Source: Petrocella sp024636985
Lineage (GTDB): Bacteria; Bacillota; Clostridia; Lachnospirales; Vallitaleaceae
Length of the DNA stretch: 64,000 nt
Reading direction: 5' to 3'
NCBI GenBank assembly: GCA_024636985.1
Contig: JAGXFY010000081.1
Span: forward strand, 18,289 to 82,288
Part shown: in pieces, positions 27,022 to 35,866 of the stretch
Position numbering within the stretch: position 1 is the stretch's first letter
How the letters are laid out: each line of letters begins with the position of its first letter
Program-made: the position numbers and the translations under genes
Notes under the pieces: model-generated
Databases searched by the model: none
Told to the model about the DNA's origin: nothing
The model's input: only the letters and a program-made list of their open reading frames with translations

Positions 27022-28425
27022 TTACGCTGAGTACTCCACCGTATGTTCCATATTGCCATCCATATCTTTTGGAGTCTCTGTTGACTTGATTTCCGGTTGA
27101 GCTACTTCTATATTATGAAGTCTGTTCAAACGGTTGATTCTGTCTTGTCTTGTTTTATTAAAAGATTGACGTTGATCACTTTGCTCTTTTTGATGATAAT
27201 GCAAATTTGCATTGCCGAGCGTTACTTCAATCTTATCCACTTTGATACCTTGTTGTTCGAGCTGACTTTTTAACTGCCCGATGTTACTTTCAATCATTTG
27301 TTTCACCACTTCATTTTCTGCCACGAATTGCCCTTTTACCAAACCTTGCTCGGCAACTACCGATACAGCTATTTTCCCTAGGTTTCCGGGGTTTAATTGC
27401 AGATTCATGGAGGTTCTTGTGTCAGAGAGATTAACTATGGCTTTTGTTACAATCTGATTGATGATATCGTTTGTACTCACTTGCTGATATTTGACTTCAC
27501 CAGCCTTATTCACCACAACTACTTCTTTAAGATCTGTTGTGTTCTGAGAAAACAATGTATTAAAAGATTGATCACCTTTTTGTTTACCTGTTTCCTTTTG
27601 ATCATATTCAGTTGTGACTTTTTGGCTTCTCATATCATGGACTTCCAACTTAACCTCTTGCTTACTGCCTTGGCTGTCTTCCATTTCAGTGCTTTTAACA
27701 CTTGAAGGGATTTCTCCGTTCATGGCTACCACTTGATTATCTGCCATTGGCATTTTACCTTCTGCTAGATGATTCATTGCAGCTACAACCTCTTCTTCAC
27801 TCATGTTAACGGATTCAAGTAATGCTTTTAATTCCGTCTGTATCGCTTTAAAGCTTTCAAAAGCCTCACCATGGGTTAATAAAGAAGTCTCTTCTAACTG
27901 AAACACTTCGCCAAGAAGTTTTGATAGACTGTTCATGTTCAATAAATCAAAAACATTCATATCCATAGTCTCCAGATTCATTTGTAGCGTTTCCTCTGGT
28001 ATGCCTAATAATTCACTGACGATGGTTAATGCCATCTGCTCAAGTGCACTATAGTCGACCATAATCATGTCTTCTGTAACAGTCTCAAGTTCTGATGTTT
28101 CCTCAACAGTTTTCTCTTTGGTTGTTGCATTCGGTGTCTTTGTTACCGTCTCATTCATTGGCTTGATTTTTTCTTTTTGGTCTTCGGATTGGTCGCTATT
28201 TTTACTGACTGCGGCTTTATCCACTTCGACATTTGAAGGCTTCTTCATTTTTTCTTTGCTTAATGCTTCAAATTCTTTTTTATCAAGTTGCTGAATGTCT
28301 TTTTCACGACTGTAAACCTTCGAGAATTCTTTGTTTGAGGCATTGTTTAAGTTGGTATTGCTCTTGTGAGTTCCAAAATTCGAATTCATCAATGTTGCAA
28401 CGTTTTGATTTGCAACTGAATTCAT
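27022..28425 (-). CDS. fliK: Flagellar hook-length control protein FliK
   Basis: Secreted molecular ruler that triggers the FlhB switch when the hook is complete. The 467-residue product has a long low-complexity, Lys/Glu/Gln-rich N-terminal part and the conserved C-terminal switch domain (about 330-430) with MNLQLNPGNLGKIAVSVV, GQFVAENEVVKQMIESN and LKSQLEQQGIKVDKIEV. The N-terminal part is poorly conserved as is usual. AAAGGAG lies six bases before the ATG. Confidence 0.93.
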   Translation of the reverse strand: MNSVANQNVATLMNSNFGTHKSNTNLNNASNKEFSKVYSREKDIQQLDKKEFEALSKEKMKKPSNVEVDKAAVSKNSDQSEDQKEKIKPMNETVTKTPNATTKEKTVEETSELETVTEDMIMVDYSALEQMALTIVSELLGIPEETLQMNLETMDMNVFDLLNMNSLSKLLGEVFQLEETSLLTHGEAFESFKAIQTELKALLESVNMSEEEVVAAMNHLAEGKMPMADNQVVAMNGEIPSSVKSTEMEDSQGSKQEVKLEVHDMRSQKVTTEYDQKETGKQKGDQSFNTLFSQNTTDLKEVVVVNKAGEVKYQQVSTNDIINQIVTKAIVNLSDTRTSMNLQLNPGNLGKIAVSVVAEQGLVKGQFVAENEVVKQMIESNIGQLKSQLEQQGIKVDKIEVTLGNANLHYHQKEQSDQRQSFNKTRQDRINRLNRLHNIEVAQPEIKSTETPKDMDGNMEHTVEYSA

Positions 28426-28444
28426 AAGTGTCTCCTTTCTTACT

Positions 28445-29170
28445 TTATTCTGGATAGATATACGATGTGATTCTTGCTGCGGTTCTAGGTTCCATTAAAC
28501 CCATAATCTTTGCTGCTTGATCCGGTGATACACCTTTTATAATGGCTGCCACTTGATCCATCTGGGTTACACTCATGCTCTCTAAAACCGGTGCTGCTTG
28601 AGCAGGCTTCATGTTTTGATAGATGTCTACTGTCTCTTTAAGCGTTTCATCGAAAACAACCTCGCCAATCATACTTTCATACAAGGCAACGGCATTTTCA
28701 GGATACATTTTTTCGAACCATTCCGTATAGACAATAGCCGCCGGCGTTGTTGCTAATAGTTCGTCAAATTGGGCCTTGTCCTCTTGAAACTGGACTTGGT
28801 TGGCTTCGAATATCCTTAATCGCTCAACTTCGGCTATCAAATCAGATAATTGCTCACCTATATTTTCGGCTTCTTCGCTCTTTTCCATTAGCATTTTTTC
28901 AGTTATTTTCAATATTTCTACGGCTTCTTCCACTGTTTCAAAGTTATAGGCTTCTACGTCTTCTTCACTTATTTCCGGCATTTCAGGTAAAATCATATTA
29001 AGTACAGGTACATCTTTTATGACAGGTCCTATGACCGTAGTTCCTAAACCACCGACATCAAACTTAATCAAAGCGGCTAATGCAATGGCCAACACCAATA
29101 AACCGACCAAAATACCCCCAACTATTTTCATTATATTGTTTTCCCGATCTTCTGAATTATCTCTTGCCAT
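28445..29170 (-). CDS. ylxF: MotE/YlxF-like protein with MgtE N-terminal-like repeats
   Basis: 241 residues: transmembrane helix near the N terminus (about 14-33), a glutamate-rich coiled coil (about 75-125) and a C-terminal MgtE_N-like helical domain (about 150-240: NAVALYESM, MKPAQAAPVLESM, VSPDQAAKIMGLMEP). MotE in rhizobia is a chaperone for MotC; YlxF occupies the same position (after fliJ) in Bacillus. Its substrate here is unknown. AAAGGAGG precedes the ATG. Confidence 0.85.
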   Translation of the reverse strand: MARDNSEDRENNIMKIVGGILVGLLVLAIALAALIKFDVGGLGTTVIGPVIKDVPVLNMILPEMPEISEEDVEAYNFETVEEAVEILKITEKMLMEKSEEAENIGEQLSDLIAEVERLRIFEANQVQFQEDKAQFDELLATTPAAIVYTEWFEKMYPENAVALYESMIGEVVFDETLKETVDIYQNMKPAQAAPVLESMSVTQMDQVAAIIKGVSPDQAAKIMGLMEPRTAARITSYIYPE

Positions 29171-29182
29171 TTTTGCCTCCTT

Positions 29183-29635
29183 TTATTCTTCACCGGATTT
29201 AGTTGAGTAGCGAAATCCGACGATCTCATCCAATATTTTTATTTCTTTATATTTCTCTTCTTCTAAGAATACATTCAGAGCCTTTTCTTTTAGTTTTTCT
29301 TGTATCTTTTTCTCCTCTAGGGCCTTTTGTAAAGCCTTTCTTTTTGATTCCACTTTATCTTTGGCTTTTACAACCACTTGCTTTTGAGCTTTATAGGCTT
29401 TCTCGTAATAATTAACGTTATGATTTTGCCTCTGAAACTCGGAAACAGATTGGGATTGTTTTTGACGTTCCCTAAAATCCTCAATAGTGGCATCAAGCTC
29501 TGCTTTGATTGCTTCTTGCCTATCCATCTCCACCTTGTGGTCCATCATGGCTTTTGCTAGCTCCATTTTTTTCTGTTCTTCAATTTTTGTTTTTACATTC
29601 AAAATGTTTTCCATAGAATAATGGAATTTTGCCAT
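29183..29635 (-). CDS. fliJ: Flagellar export chaperone FliJ
   Basis: Coiled-coil stalk protein of the export ATPase complex (FliH-FliI-FliJ). About 150 residues, nearly all charged helix, beginning MAKFHYSMENILNVKTKIEEQKK, the family N-terminal pattern (F.Y.ME.IL..K). The ATG at the fourth codon of the frame is chosen, with AGGG nine bases upstream. It follows fliI directly. Confidence 0.92.
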   Translation of the reverse strand: MAKFHYSMENILNVKTKIEEQKKMELAKAMMDHKVEMDRQEAIKAELDATIEDFRERQKQSQSVSEFQRQNHNVNYYEKAYKAQKQVVVKAKDKVESKRKALQKALEEKKIQEKLKEKALNVFLEEEKYKEIKILDEIVGFRYSTKSGEE

Positions 29636-29646
29636 ACGTATCAACC

Positions 29647-30951
29647 CTATTCAAATATTTTTCCTAATTTGTCAACCACTTCATCAAAATCATAGTTTTC
29701 GTGGGTGTATTGTGTTAAAAACGCTTTAATCTGTTGATATTTTTTGATAGCATCGTCAATCTCCGGATTACTACCTTTTGCATATGCTCCTATATTAATC
29801 AAATCTTCTGCATCGTTGTATACGGACAAACTTGATTTGAGTTTATTGGCTAACGCAAGATGCTCCGTTGTAGCAATATCCGTCATAACCCTTGAAATAC
29901 TTTGTAATATGTCAATTGCAGGATAATGGTTTCTATTGGCCATTTTTCTTGATAAGACAATATGGCCATCCAATATCCCTCTTGCTGCATCCGTAATGGG
30001 TTCATTCATATCATCCCCGTCAACCAAGACTGTATACAGGGCTGTTATTGAACCCATATCCGAGTTCCCTGCTCGTTCTAATAGCTTGGGCATGACTGCA
30101 AAGACCGATGGGGTATAGCCTCTACTAACCGGCGGTTCGCCTATAGCAAGCCCTATTTCTCGTTGAGCCATAGAAAAACGCGTTAAGGAATCCATCATCA
30201 GCATCACATCTTTACCTTGATCTCTGAAGTATTCTGCTATAGCTGTTGCCGTTTTTGCCGCTTTTTGCCTTATGAGTGCCGGTTTATCTGATGTTGCCAC
30301 AACGACAACGGAACGCTTCAAACCTTCTTCTCCTAAGTCTTTTTCTATAAACTCACGCACCTCACGTCCACGCTCTCCTATAAGGGCTATGACGTTCACA
30401 TCTGCATGGGTATTTCTTGCAATCATACCTAACAACGTACTTTTTCCAACACCACTACCTGCAAATATGCCTACCCTTTGACCTTTACCTATGGTTAAGA
30501 TACCATCTATCGCTTTGACACCCATAGGCAATACCTCTGTAATCCTTCTTCTCTTCAAAGGATCCGGCGCACCTTGCTCTATTGGGTACATATCCTTTGA
30601 GTATACAGGCTCAAGCTCATCAATGGGTTTGCCCAGACCGTCCACAATACGTCCTAACAGTCGACTACCAACCGATATTCTAAGTTCGTGACCGATGGCT
30701 TCAACAATACATCCGGGGCCGATACCGGCCAAGTCATCTAATGGCATTAAAAGAATCTTATTTTCTTTAAAACCGACCACCTCAGCAAGAACTTTTGCAC
30801 CACTTGTAGGAGAGCTGATGGTGCATAGCTCCCCTAGGTTAACACTGGGCCCTAAGGATTCAATGGTTAATCCTATGATTTTGCTGACTCTACCCAAATG
30901 TTTGATATATGATTTTTCGACCAAGGCCTTATACTTGTCCATGCTGATCAT
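29647..30951 (-). CDS. fliI: Flagellum-specific export ATPase FliI
   Basis: Hexameric ATPase, related to F1 beta, that unloads substrates at the export gate. Walker A in GIFAGSGVGKSTLLGMIARN (about 163-180), ALIGERGREVREFIE, Walker B VMLMMDSLTRFSMAQREIG, and PSVFAVMPKLLERAGN are all diagnostic. 434 residues, full length. GAGAGGG precedes the ATG. It follows fliH closely. Confidence 0.98.
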   Translation of the reverse strand: MISMDKYKALVEKSYIKHLGRVSKIIGLTIESLGPSVNLGELCTISSPTSGAKVLAEVVGFKENKILLMPLDDLAGIGPGCIVEAIGHELRISVGSRLLGRIVDGLGKPIDELEPVYSKDMYPIEQGAPDPLKRRRITEVLPMGVKAIDGILTIGKGQRVGIFAGSGVGKSTLLGMIARNTHADVNVIALIGERGREVREFIEKDLGEEGLKRSVVVVATSDKPALIRQKAAKTATAIAEYFRDQGKDVMLMMDSLTRFSMAQREIGLAIGEPPVSRGYTPSVFAVMPKLLERAGNSDMGSITALYTVLVDGDDMNEPITDAARGILDGHIVLSRKMANRNHYPAIDILQSISRVMTDIATTEHLALANKLKSSLSVYNDAEDLINIGAYAKGSNPEIDDAIKKYQQIKAFLTQYTHENYDFDEVVDKLGKIFE

Positions 30952-30962
30952 ATGTACCCTCT

Positions 30963-31766
30963 CTAATGGCCTGAAGTCATACTTCCCAGACTTTCTTTTA
31001 TTAATTTAAGTTCTTTTTGCAGACTTTCAAGCCTAACTTGTAAACTGCAATCAATGTTTCCCATGTCCGTTTCAATAAAACACTGGTTCTTCTCCAAGGT
31101 AATTTCTTTCAGTATTTCTAAGTTCACTTTTTCACTTAAATTCTCACTCAATTCGTCTTTATGCGCTACAAGATGATCAAAATCCTCCGATGAACATTTT
31201 ATAACAATACTGCCATAAATATTAATTTCTTCAAAAGCAAGTCGTACCAGATATAGAATTATGTCCGGGTCGTCCGCATAACGACCAATCATTTTATAAA
31301 GCAACTGACTGATAATCTCAGCTACTTTAGGTTCGAAATCATGAATATATGCTTTATTCTGAGCCAACATAGCTTCATGTTCTTGCTCAAGCTGATTCAT
31401 TTTAAGTTCTATGGCCGACTTAGCTGCTACAATACCTTCTTCATAACCGGCCTCAAAGCCTTCTTCTCTCGCTTGCTCTTTAATTTGTTCACCCTTACTG
31501 TGAGCTTCATCCAGCATTTCCTTAACTAAAAGCTCTGTTTCCTCTACGGCAATAGTATGAGAGCCATCAATCACATCGTCATCAATGGCTTCTCCTTCAT
31601 ATTCGTTATGCTGTAATCCACCCTCTACATCAAAATCATTTTCTCCTACTTCTTTTTGAACAGGATGAATGATATGTGGATTATGTGGATCTATTGTTTG
31701 AATTTCCTTACGTATTTCCGACATGGACACAAAGGGTGCTTTAATAATCTTAGACAATGATCTCAT
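30963..31766 (-). CDS. fliH: Flagellar export regulator FliH
   Basis: Stator-like partner that controls FliI and tethers it to the C ring. Around 267 residues: acidic N-terminal half, then the FliH helix region KEQAREEGFEAGYEEGIVAA (about 100-120; a run of small-residue repeats) and a C-terminal globular domain. The start is uncertain: the ATG just after GGAGGGG overlaps fliG by about 17 bases, while a TTG three codons in would have better spacing from that ribosome site. Confidence 0.88.
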   Translation of the reverse strand: MRSLSKIIKAPFVSMSEIRKEIQTIDPHNPHIIHPVQKEVGENDFDVEGGLQHNEYEGEAIDDDVIDGSHTIAVEETELLVKEMLDEAHSKGEQIKEQAREEGFEAGYEEGIVAAKSAIELKMNQLEQEHEAMLAQNKAYIHDFEPKVAEIISQLLYKMIGRYADDPDIILYLVRLAFEEINIYGSIVIKCSSEDFDHLVAHKDELSENLSEKVNLEILKEITLEKNQCFIETDMGNIDCSLQVRLESLQKELKLIKESLGSMTSGH

Positions 31767-32757
31767 CCCCTCCACCACGTGATATTACGATTTCACCTGC
31801 ATCTTCAAGTTTTCTAATGATGTTAACAATCTTTTGCTGGGCTTCTTCAACATCTTTTAAACGAATCGGACCCATAAATTCCATTTCTTCTTTAATCATA
31901 GCGGCTAAGCGTTTAGAAAGATTATTGAATATAACCTTTTGCACTTCTTCACCTGAACCTTTTAGGGCTATACCAAGTTCATTATTGTCGACTTCACGTA
32001 GAATACGTTGAATCGAGCGGTCATCTAATGACAGAATATCTTCAAAGACAAACATTTTCTTACGAATCTCTTCAGCTAACTCCGTATCTTCAATCTCAAG
32101 CGTTTCCATAATGTGTTTTTCAGTACTTCTATCTACAGAGTTGAGTATCTGTACAATGGCATCTACACCACCAACAATGGTAAAGTCCTGGGTCATAAGT
32201 GAAGATAGTTTTCTTTCTAATACATCTTCTACATCTTTAATGACATCCGGTGATGTCCTATCCATCTGTGCAATTCTTCTAGCTACATCTGCTTGCTTTT
32301 CCTGTGGTAGTGCTGCCAGAACCATGGATGCTTGCTGTGGATTAAGATAGGATAATATCAATGCTATGGTCTGATTATGCTCATCTTGAATATAATTCAG
32401 TAACTGTCCCGGATCCGTTTTTCTGACAAACTCAAAAGGTCTAACTTGAAGGGAAGAGGTAAGCCTACCAATTACTTCCATCGCCCGATCTGTTCCAAGG
32501 GCTTTTTCAAGAAGCTCTTTGGCATAGCCAATACCACCTTCCGCTATGTAGGACTGAGCCAGACATATTTGGTAAAATTCATTAATAATATTTTCTTTAT
32601 CTTTTGGCGATATTGCTCTTGTATTCGCAATCTGTAACGTTAATTCTTCAATCTCTTCTTCTTTCAAGTGCTTGAAAATCATAGAAGACTTCTCCGGACC
32701 GAGAGCTATGAGCAATATTGCTGCCTTTTCAATACCACGCTGCTGTTGACTTGCCAT
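31750..32757 (-). CDS. fliG: Flagellar motor switch protein FliG
   Basis: Rotor protein joining FliF, FliM and the stators. About 335 residues. N-terminal GIEKAAILLIALGPEKSS, middle domain with LSYLNPQQASMVLAALP (EHPQ-like site) and C-terminal charged torque helix DILSLDDRSIQRILREVDNNELGIALKG. The ATG with GGGAG seven bases upstream gives MASQQQRG, like other FliGs; the frame extends seven codons further. Starts four bases after fliF. Confidence 0.97.
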   Translation of the reverse strand: MASQQQRGIEKAAILLIALGPEKSSMIFKHLKEEEIEELTLQIANTRAISPKDKENIINEFYQICLAQSYIAEGGIGYAKELLEKALGTDRAMEVIGRLTSSLQVRPFEFVRKTDPGQLLNYIQDEHNQTIALILSYLNPQQASMVLAALPQEKQADVARRIAQMDRTSPDVIKDVEDVLERKLSSLMTQDFTIVGGVDAIVQILNSVDRSTEKHIMETLEIEDTELAEEIRKKMFVFEDILSLDDRSIQRILREVDNNELGIALKGSGEEVQKVIFNNLSKRLAAMIKEEMEFMGPIRLKDVEEAQQKIVNIIRKLEDAGEIVISRGGGDEIIV

Positions 32758-32761
32758 TCTA

Positions 32762-34363
32762 TCACTCCCAATCCTCATTTAGCCAATTTCTTAAAAGCTG
32801 AGCTACCGCATCCGGGTTTTCATCTACAAATCGTTCAATCTGAACCCTTGCTTCTGATTTCCCATCATACTCTATGGCTTCTAGCTCATCTGAACTTTTC
32901 GTTGTCGCCAACATATCTTCAACCGATAGTTCCGGCTCTACTTCTGTGATCTCAACCGGTTCAGTTCCCTTATAAACCGCATAGCCGAGTAATGCAATCA
33001 TAAGTATAATGATGATGACAGGTATATAGTCTGCCACCCTACTTTCTACGATTGGTGTATCGACAAAAACAGGTACTTCATATGCCATTACAAACACCTC
33101 ATCTATATTAGAAGCATTGGCAATCAACTGAACAATATTCGGATCCACTTCTACACTGTTTCTGACATTATTATCCTCTTGGTATTGTTCCCATGTTGTC
33201 TCTTCTAAGACACCTTGTTCCTCTAATAAAGCCTGTCTATGGTAAATATACTTATTCAAAGTAACGGTTACTGTTGAGTCTTCTGGTATAATACTACCGA
33301 TACTTCTAACTGTTTTTGTTATGGTTGAATTCGGTACGAGATCTTTATCTGAAATAAACACTTCACTTTCAGATCCACCCCCACCATCAATGGGGTACGT
33401 GGGTGTGTCCGCATTGGTGTCTGTTCCAGGTATACCACCTGCATCCGTGGAAGTACCGGTCGACTCATAAATATAAACCCTTGTTGGATATGGTTCAGTC
33501 TCTCCTTCAGCAATACTGTACACTTCAGACTCACTACTGACACTATCAAAATCAATTTTTAGATTAACACCTACAACAGCGTCATCAAATTCTCCACGGG
33601 CTAATAATAGGCTTTCAATGGTTCTTTCGTATTTGGCCTCGTATGCATCCCTATAATCCATATGAGAATTAAGGCTTCCAAATATGCTGCTATCGTTGCT
33701 ACCGTTAAACAATAACTTTGCATTGGAATCCAGTATTTTTATATTGCCTATAGACAAGTTGTCCACGGCGGTTTCCACAAAAGATGCAATACCATAAACT
33801 TGATCCTCTGTTAATTCTCCATTAGTTGTTAATATAACAGATGCCGATGCTACTTTATCTTGTTGCAGTACAAAGCGCTCGGTATCTGGAAGTACTATCT
33901 TTACCCTAGCCGACTTAACTTTATCTATTAATTCAATTAAACCGCCTAATTCATTTTCAAAGGCTAACTGCTGCATCATGGCTCGGTCATCACTGCTTGT
34001 GGTTAAAGATGTATTAAACGCCTCTTTCCACTGAAAAGTCGTTGCTGACAAAATGCCTTGTTCAAACAGCAATAGCTTCGCATCTTGGAATTTACGGCTA
34101 TCAACATATAAGGTCGATGCGCCATCTTCATATCTATGAGCAATTTCATTGGCTGATAAGATCTCAACCATCGCTGTCATCTGGTCCGGTGTTACATTTT
34201 CAGCGTAAATAATCATATTCGGTCGACTTAAAACAACTGCCAAGACAACCAAAGCAGCTACACTTGCTAAAAAAATACCAATGATCTGTAATTTTTGAGT
34301 CCGTGTGAATTTGTTCCAATATTCTGTAATCTGATTAGAAAAATTCGTTATAAATTCAGGCAT
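32762..34363 (-). CDS. fliF: Flagellar MS-ring protein FliF
   Basis: Forms the membrane ring on which the export gate and C ring assemble. Transmembrane helices near residues 24-45 and 443-463; between them the ring-building domains with IIYAENVTPDQMTAMVEIL, ARVKIVLPDTERFVLQQDKVASASVIL and a glycine/threonine-rich loop (about 300-335, YPIDGGGGSESEV). C-terminal FliG-binding tail ends AVAQLLRNWLNEDWE. 533 residues. AAGGAG precedes the ATG. Confidence 0.97.
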   Translation of the reverse strand: MPEFITNFSNQITEYWNKFTRTQKLQIIGIFLASVAALVVLAVVLSRPNMIIYAENVTPDQMTAMVEILSANEIAHRYEDGASTLYVDSRKFQDAKLLLFEQGILSATTFQWKEAFNTSLTTSSDDRAMMQQLAFENELGGLIELIDKVKSARVKIVLPDTERFVLQQDKVASASVILTTNGELTEDQVYGIASFVETAVDNLSIGNIKILDSNAKLLFNGSNDSSIFGSLNSHMDYRDAYEAKYERTIESLLLARGEFDDAVVGVNLKIDFDSVSSESEVYSIAEGETEPYPTRVYIYESTGTSTDAGGIPGTDTNADTPTYPIDGGGGSESEVFISDKDLVPNSTITKTVRSIGSIIPEDSTVTVTLNKYIYHRQALLEEQGVLEETTWEQYQEDNNVRNSVEVDPNIVQLIANASNIDEVFVMAYEVPVFVDTPIVESRVADYIPVIIIILMIALLGYAVYKGTEPVEITEVEPELSVEDMLATTKSSDELEAIEYDGKSEARVQIERFVDENPDAVAQLLRNWLNEDWE

Positions 34364-34408
34364 CGTGCCACTCCTTATCCTAAAACATCTTTAACAAACG
34401 CCTTAAGC

Positions 34409-34711
34409 TTATAATTGAATCCTCATAATTTCATTATAGGCATCTAAAAGCTTATTTCTTAATTGAACCGTATATTGAAGGGCTATGCTTGCTTTTTCTT
34501 GAGCAACCATAACATCTGCAATATTATCTATCTTACCAACTGCAAAATCCACACTCATCTGATCTGCTTTTTTTGTTAAATTGTTTGTATCTTCAAGGTT
34601 TCCCATGGCTGCATCAAACAATGCCTTAAATGGGGATTGTTCTTTAAAGTCCACTTCCGTCTTGCCTGGTGCCATCATGGATTGAATCTGATTAACCGGC
34701 TGTATGTTCAT
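34409..34711 (-). CDS. fliE: Flagellar hook-basal body protein FliE
   Basis: Junction protein between the MS ring and rod. 100 residues with the family C terminus AQEKASIALQYTVQLRNKLLDAYNEIMRIQL. AAGGTG precedes the ATG. Located between flgC and fliF, the normal order. Confidence 0.95.
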   Translation of the reverse strand: MNIQPVNQIQSMMAPGKTEVDFKEQSPFKALFDAAMGNLEDTNNLTKKADQMSVDFAVGKIDNIADVMVAQEKASIALQYTVQLRNKLLDAYNEIMRIQL

Positions 34712-34721
34712 CTATGTCACC

Positions 34722-35165
34722 TTACCTTCCGATATTAAGTGCACTGGATATCATGCCCTTGGATGCATTAAATGCTGTTATATTCGCTTCATAAGAGCGG
34801 TTGGCAGATATGAGGTTGGTCATCTCTTCAATTGTATTAACATTAGGCATAGAAACATAACCTTCTTCATCTGCATCCGGATGTGTTGGATCATAAGCTC
34901 TAATTGGTGGTTTATTGTCTTCTATAATCTTTGAAACCTTGACGCCACCATTAACAGATTGATCATTTAAATATTCATTTAACATGCCTTTAAAATTGTT
35001 TCTGCTTTGAATTTCTTCAAATACAACAGTTTTACGACGATAGGGTCCGCCATCTTCGCCTCTGGTTGTATTAACGTTGGCAATGTTCTGTGAAATCGTA
35101 TCCATACGAAGTCTCTGAGCGGTCATCCCTGAAGCGCTGACATTCATTGAACTAAAAAATGACAT
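34722..35165 (-). CDS. flgC: Flagellar basal-body rod protein FlgC
   Basis: Proximal rod subunit. N-terminal rod motif MNVSASGMTAQRLRMDTISQNIANVNTTR and C-terminal EMTNLISANRSYEANITAFNASK identify it; YVSMPNVNTIEEM is FlgC-specific. 147 residues. GGAGGAG precedes the ATG. Confidence 0.97.
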   Translation of the reverse strand: MSFFSSMNVSASGMTAQRLRMDTISQNIANVNTTRGEDGGPYRRKTVVFEEIQSRNNFKGMLNEYLNDQSVNGGVKVSKIIEDNKPPIRAYDPTHPDADEEGYVSMPNVNTIEEMTNLISANRSYEANITAFNASKGMISSALNIGR

Positions 35166-35188
35166 TTGATCTCCTCCTTAATAACTGC

Positions 35189-35563
35189 CTAGCCGTTTAG
35201 AACGCTTTTTATTCGACTGAAATTATAATTCACTTGGCTAATGAGAGCATTATAACGTAATTGATTTTCGGCAAGATAACCCATCTCGGTGTCAATATCC
35301 ACCGTGTTTCCATCCAGTCTATAACTGGCAGAGCTCATATCTTGAATCTTTTTCGGTGTTATTCTTGATAAATCTTCTTGACTGATTTTTCCGGTACCTT
35401 TCATGGCCTCTCTTAAGTAAGTCTCAAAAACCACATCTTGCCTCTTATAGCCCGGTGTATCTACATTTGCAATGTTGGCAGTTATAGCTTCATTTCTTGC
35501 CCAACTACCTTGTAAAGCTTTATTAATTATGTCGGTTGTTTGATAAAGTCGATTATTAATCAT
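35189..35563 (-). CDS. flgB: Flagellar basal-body rod protein FlgB, first gene of the operon
   Basis: Proximal rod subunit, cytosolic until export. 124 residues with the rod motif ANIANVDTPGYKRQDV and C-terminal DTEMGYLAENQLRYNALISQ. GGAG lies eight bases before the ATG. It opens the 33-kb fla/che operon; the leader upstream is about 175 bases long and holds a hairpin repeat. Confidence 0.97.
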   Translation of the reverse strand: MINNRLYQTTDIINKALQGSWARNEAITANIANVDTPGYKRQDVVFETYLREAMKGTGKISQEDLSRITPKKIQDMSSASYRLDGNTVDIDTEMGYLAENQLRYNALISQVNYNFSRIKSVLNG

Positions 35564-35597
35564 CGTTTCATCTCCAAATCCATTTTGATTTATTATT

Positions 35598-35680
35598 GGT
35601 TAAGGTGTCAAAACTATATAGTTGAACTTTCGCATAACTTGTATGTGAACTTAGTGAAACTTAGTTTTGACCCTCTAACC
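35598..35680 (-). repeat. Hairpin repeat copy A, short form, in the fla/che leader
   Basis: 83-bp imperfect palindrome whose ends are GGTTAAGGTGTCAAAACTA and the inverse GGTTAGAGGGTCAAAACTA. The two sides are flanked directly by ATTATT, which looks like a 6-bp target duplication. It belongs to the same family as the copies at 54437, 55706, 62418 and 63895 but lacks their 33-base tip. It lies between the operon promoter and flgB, so it would be transcribed as a long stem in the leader RNA. Confidence 0.85.
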
Positions 35681-35724
35681 ATTATTAGGATTACGGTATA
35701 TAGCCTTATATGGCCTTATATTTA

Positions 35725-35732
35725 TTATCGGC
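35725..35732 (-). promoter_or_regulatory. Possible sigma-D (sigma-28) -10 element before flgB
   Basis: GCCGATAA on the minus strand matches seven of eight bases of the sigma-D -10 consensus GCCGATAT. Fifteen bases upstream stands GATA where TAAA would be expected, so the -35 is poor. Bacillus subtilis fla/che has an additional sigma-D promoter, which makes the match suggestive but not proven. Confidence 0.35.
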
Positions 35733-35743
35733 ACACACTATAT

Positions 35744-35772
35744 ATTGTATCAGTTTATAATCAAATATACAA
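35744..35772 (-). promoter_or_regulatory. Sigma-A promoter of the fla/che operon
   Basis: -35 TTGTAT, 17-base spacer, -10 TACAAT preceded by TG (extended -10), on the minus strand. Transcription would begin near 35737, giving a leader of about 175 bases. The 303-base gap between codY and flgB otherwise holds the codY terminator, the sigma-D-like box and hairpin repeat A; no clear CodY box was found by eye. Confidence 0.75.
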
Positions 35773-35827
35773 TCTATAGTTCTCTGATTTGCCGTCTGAT
35801 TATGAACAAGAATGTTTCTATAAGTGC

Positions 35828-35853
35828 AAAAAAGGAGGCTGCACGCAACCTCC
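35828..35853 (-). terminator. Intrinsic terminator after codY
   Basis: GGAGGTTGC-GT-GCAGCCTCC on the minus strand, a GC-rich stem with one mismatch, followed by six Ts. It separates codY from the flagellar operon promoter. Confidence 0.85.
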
Positions 35854-35866
35854 CCCTCCATAATGG

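Noticed and set aside
35773..35827. CodY box search upstream of flgB
   Set aside because: The best stretch around AAATCAGAGAACT has about seven mismatches to the 15-base CodY consensus, no better than chance.
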